Shown here in pieces: positions 62,419-64,000 of a stretch of DNA of 64,000 bases (positions within the stretch are counted from its first letter, which is position 1; every line of letters starts with the position of its first letter). The translations under genes were made by a program, and so were the position numbers. This DNA comes from Candidatus Kapaibacterium sp. GTDB lineage: Bacteria > Bacteroidota > Ignavibacteria > Kapaibacteriales > UBA7675. The stretch covers positions 20,875 to 84,874 of the forward strand of contig JANQRB010000009.1 in the NCBI GenBank assembly GCA_028284775.1, read 5' to 3'. Under the pieces are notes generated by a model. The model was not told the origin of the DNA. It saw only the letters and a program-made list of their open reading frames with translations, and did not search any database.

Positions 62419-64000
62419 GTGAATGTTGTCCGACTCATTGTGATCAAGCTTGTCATCGCCGTCGGCGTCCTGGCTTTTATTGATCCCTGTCGTTCACAGA
62501 CGCTGCTTGTCGAAGCCGTCGATATCACTGATTTTCCGAATCTGCGCGCCCGCGTCCTTGCCCTCAACGCCGACGGCCAGTCGCTGACGGATGTACAAGC
62601 CAGCGACTTCACTGTCCGTGAAGATGCTGAGGAACGTCCGGTAGTACAGCTCGACTGTCCGCCGCCACAGGAGCCTCGCGCTCTTTCTTCGGTTCTGATG
62701 ATCGACGTCTCTGCGTCAATGGCGGGCCCGAATCTGTCTCTGGCTCAGGCCGCGGCGCGCGCATGGGTGGATGCGCTTCCGCTTGACCGCTCGGAGTGCG
62801 CCATCGCAGCTTTCGATGACGCCAGCAGCCTCTACCAGGACTTCAGCCGCGACCGCGAAGCCCTGCACGCCGCTGTTGACCGCCTGCGTCCCGGCGTCGG
62901 AACCGACTATAACGCGGCCTTTATCGAAGGGCCGGCCGCGGCTCTGCCCCTTGTTGCCCGTGGCCGTCATGAACGCGTTGTGGTGCTGCTGACAGACGGC
63001 CGAGCCGATGGGGACGAAGAAGCCATTATCCAGCAGGCGCTTGCGGCGGAGGCACGCCTCTTTGCAGTGTCTCTGGGTTTGCCCATGCCGCCAATCCTGC
63101 AAAACCTGGCCCGCCGAACAGGCGGCGCGGCATTCGGCGGCATTACGACGGCAGAAGAGGCGCGCGCTGTATACCTGAATGTCCTGCGACTGGCCGAGGG
63201 CCGCGAACTTTGCACACTGCAATGGCGAGGCGGCCTGAGCTGCGCCACGCCGCGCTCACTGTCGATCGAGCTGCCCCGCCGGGGACTGCGCGCCGATCTC
63301 AGTTATCCCGCCGACAGTTCCTTTGCCCCCATCCTGGAGCCTGAGCCTTCCGTGCTGCGCTTCGGCGGCGTCCCGCCGGGCAGCAGCGCCCGCGAAATCG
63401 TCAAACTGACGGCACGCCATTGGCCCGTGATGATTCAAGAGCTGAACATTGATGACGATCGCTTCAGCGTCAGCGCCTGCGATGGCCGGCAGGCGCCCTT
63501 TCAGCTTGATGTGAACAAGAGCTGCGAACTGACAATCACCTACACGCCGGTGGACTCGGCTATGCTCTTTGCGCGATTGAGGATTGCCAGCGAGGCATGT
63601 CGCGACGGTTCGACAGCGCTTAGTGCAGGTTTTCCGGGAATTCGGCCCCGCAAACAGACTCTGCGTTTGCGCAGTCCCAATGGAGGTGAACAACTCGTGG
63701 TTGGCCAGGAGGCCGCCCTCCGATGGGAGGGGGTCACGCCCGACGCGCGCATACGGCTTGAATACAGTACCGACGGCGGCAGTTTCTGGCAGCTTCTGGC
63801 CAGTGACGGCGTCGATTACCAGTGGCCCTGGACCGTACCCGCCACGCCAAGCACTCGCTGTCTGGCCCGTTGCTCGGAGCTGGCAAGCGACGTCAGTCCC
63901 CCCTGGCTGCGGAGCGGCGGCGGAGAGAATTTCGATTATGCACGCGGCCTCGTCGTAGATGACGACGGTAATGCCACTATTGCGGGCGTGTATTGGGGCC
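62419..64000 (+). CDS. Secreted von Willebrand A domain protein with SBBP repeat (partial)
   Basis: A frame open from GTG 62419 (GAAGAG upstream) through the window end, so 527 complete codons of a longer protein. A signal peptide (LIVIKLVIAVGVLAFI, cleavage near CRSQT) is followed by a vWA domain at about 95-260 with the MIDAS DVSAS in VLMIDVSASM and LLTDGRADG. A HYDIN/Ig-like region (about 300-390; LRFGGVPPGSSAREIV) follows, then SPNGGEQLVVGQEAALRW, an Ig-like element common in such phyla. The last visible residues (FDYARGLVVDDDGNATIAG) start an SBBP beta-propeller repeat. A T9SS tail may follow beyond the window. Confidence 0.85.
   Translation, partial: MNVVRLIVIKLVIAVGVLAFIDPCRSQTLLVEAVDITDFPNLRARVLALNADGQSLTDVQASDFTVREDAEERPVVQLDCPPPQEPRALSSVLMIDVSASMAGPNLSLAQAAARAWVDALPLDRSECAIAAFDDASSLYQDFSRDREALHAAVDRLRPGVGTDYNAAFIEGPAAALPLVARGRHERVVVLLTDGRADGDEEAIIQQALAAEARLFAVSLGLPMPPILQNLARRTGGAAFGGITTAEEARAVYLNVLRLAEGRELCTLQWRGGLSCATPRSLSIELPRRGLRADLSYPADSSFAPILEPEPSVLRFGGVPPGSSAREIVKLTARHWPVMIQELNIDDDRFSVSACDGRQAPFQLDVNKSCELTITYTPVDSAMLFARLRIASEACRDGSTALSAGFPGIRPRKQTLRLRSPNGGEQLVVGQEAALRWEGVTPDARIRLEYSTDGGSFWQLLASDGVDYQWPWTVPATPSTRCLARCSELASDVSPPWLRSGGGENFDYARGLVVDDDGNATIAGVYWG

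Overview
The window looks like a chromosomal segment of a Gram-negative bacterium from the Bacteroidota / Chlorobiota / Ignavibacteriota / Kapabacteria side of the tree. Evidence: at least six secreted proteins end in type IX secretion (T9SS)-style C-terminal sorting domains, there are OmpA-type lipoproteins and a TPR lipoprotein of a kind common in that group, and GC content is moderate. The lineage is an inference from protein character only; no rRNA or tRNA gene was seen.

Region 1 (about 0.5-31 kb) is a large type VI secretion system (T6SS) locus, almost all on the + strand. The contractile core is complete: tssK, tssH/clpV, tssB, two hcp genes, tssC, vgrG, tssE, tssF, tssG and a PAAR spike gene. 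I see no recognisable tssA, tssJ, tssL or tssM. In the place where an envelope complex is expected there is (i) a soluble GTPase between tssK and tssH, (ii) a membrane-anchored pseudokinase, (iii) a single-pass protein with Cys-rich and PEGA-like parts, (iv) an OmpA lipoprotein and (v) a predicted outer-membrane barrel with an OmpA-like part. Two copies of a gene pair (Sec-signal tail-fibre-like protein followed by a T9SS-sorted cohesin-like protein) are embedded in the locus. Two AT-richer inserts look like cargo: an HNH-like nuclease candidate after tssH, and an adaptor / HExxH metallopeptidase / periplasmic immunity candidate set at the distal end. A DUF4123 effector-chaperone gene follows the PAAR gene.

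Region 2 (31-39 kb) has a secreted hypothetical protein and a family 2 glycosyltransferase on the minus strand, then a creB-creC-creD two-component locus. A five-fold 11-bp-periodic array of TTCAC sites, matching the known CreB 'cre tag' spacing, lies just upstream of creD.

Region 3 (38-44 kb) holds three T9SS-sorted extracellular proteins: two small Cys-rich ones flanking an 1121-residue caspase-like (His/Cys dyad) protease with beta-helix repeats. Convergent intrinsic terminators separate the first two.

Region 4 (44.6-50 kb) has two regulatory pairs: blaI plus a BlaR1-like M56 peptidase with twin palindromic operators, and an ECF sigma factor overlapping a one-pass membrane protein that has a His/Asp repeat and a T9SS-like tail.

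Region 5 (50-64 kb) is mostly housekeeping: cinA, tsaD, a TPR lipoprotein, a DUF3467 protein, a GH57 glucan branching enzyme, a GNAT acetyltransferase, a Tat-exported amine-oxidase-like lipoprotein, an outer-membrane barrel, an RRM protein, an ion channel, a HAD phosphatase, a DUF3052 protein, and the start of a secreted vWA protein that runs off the window.
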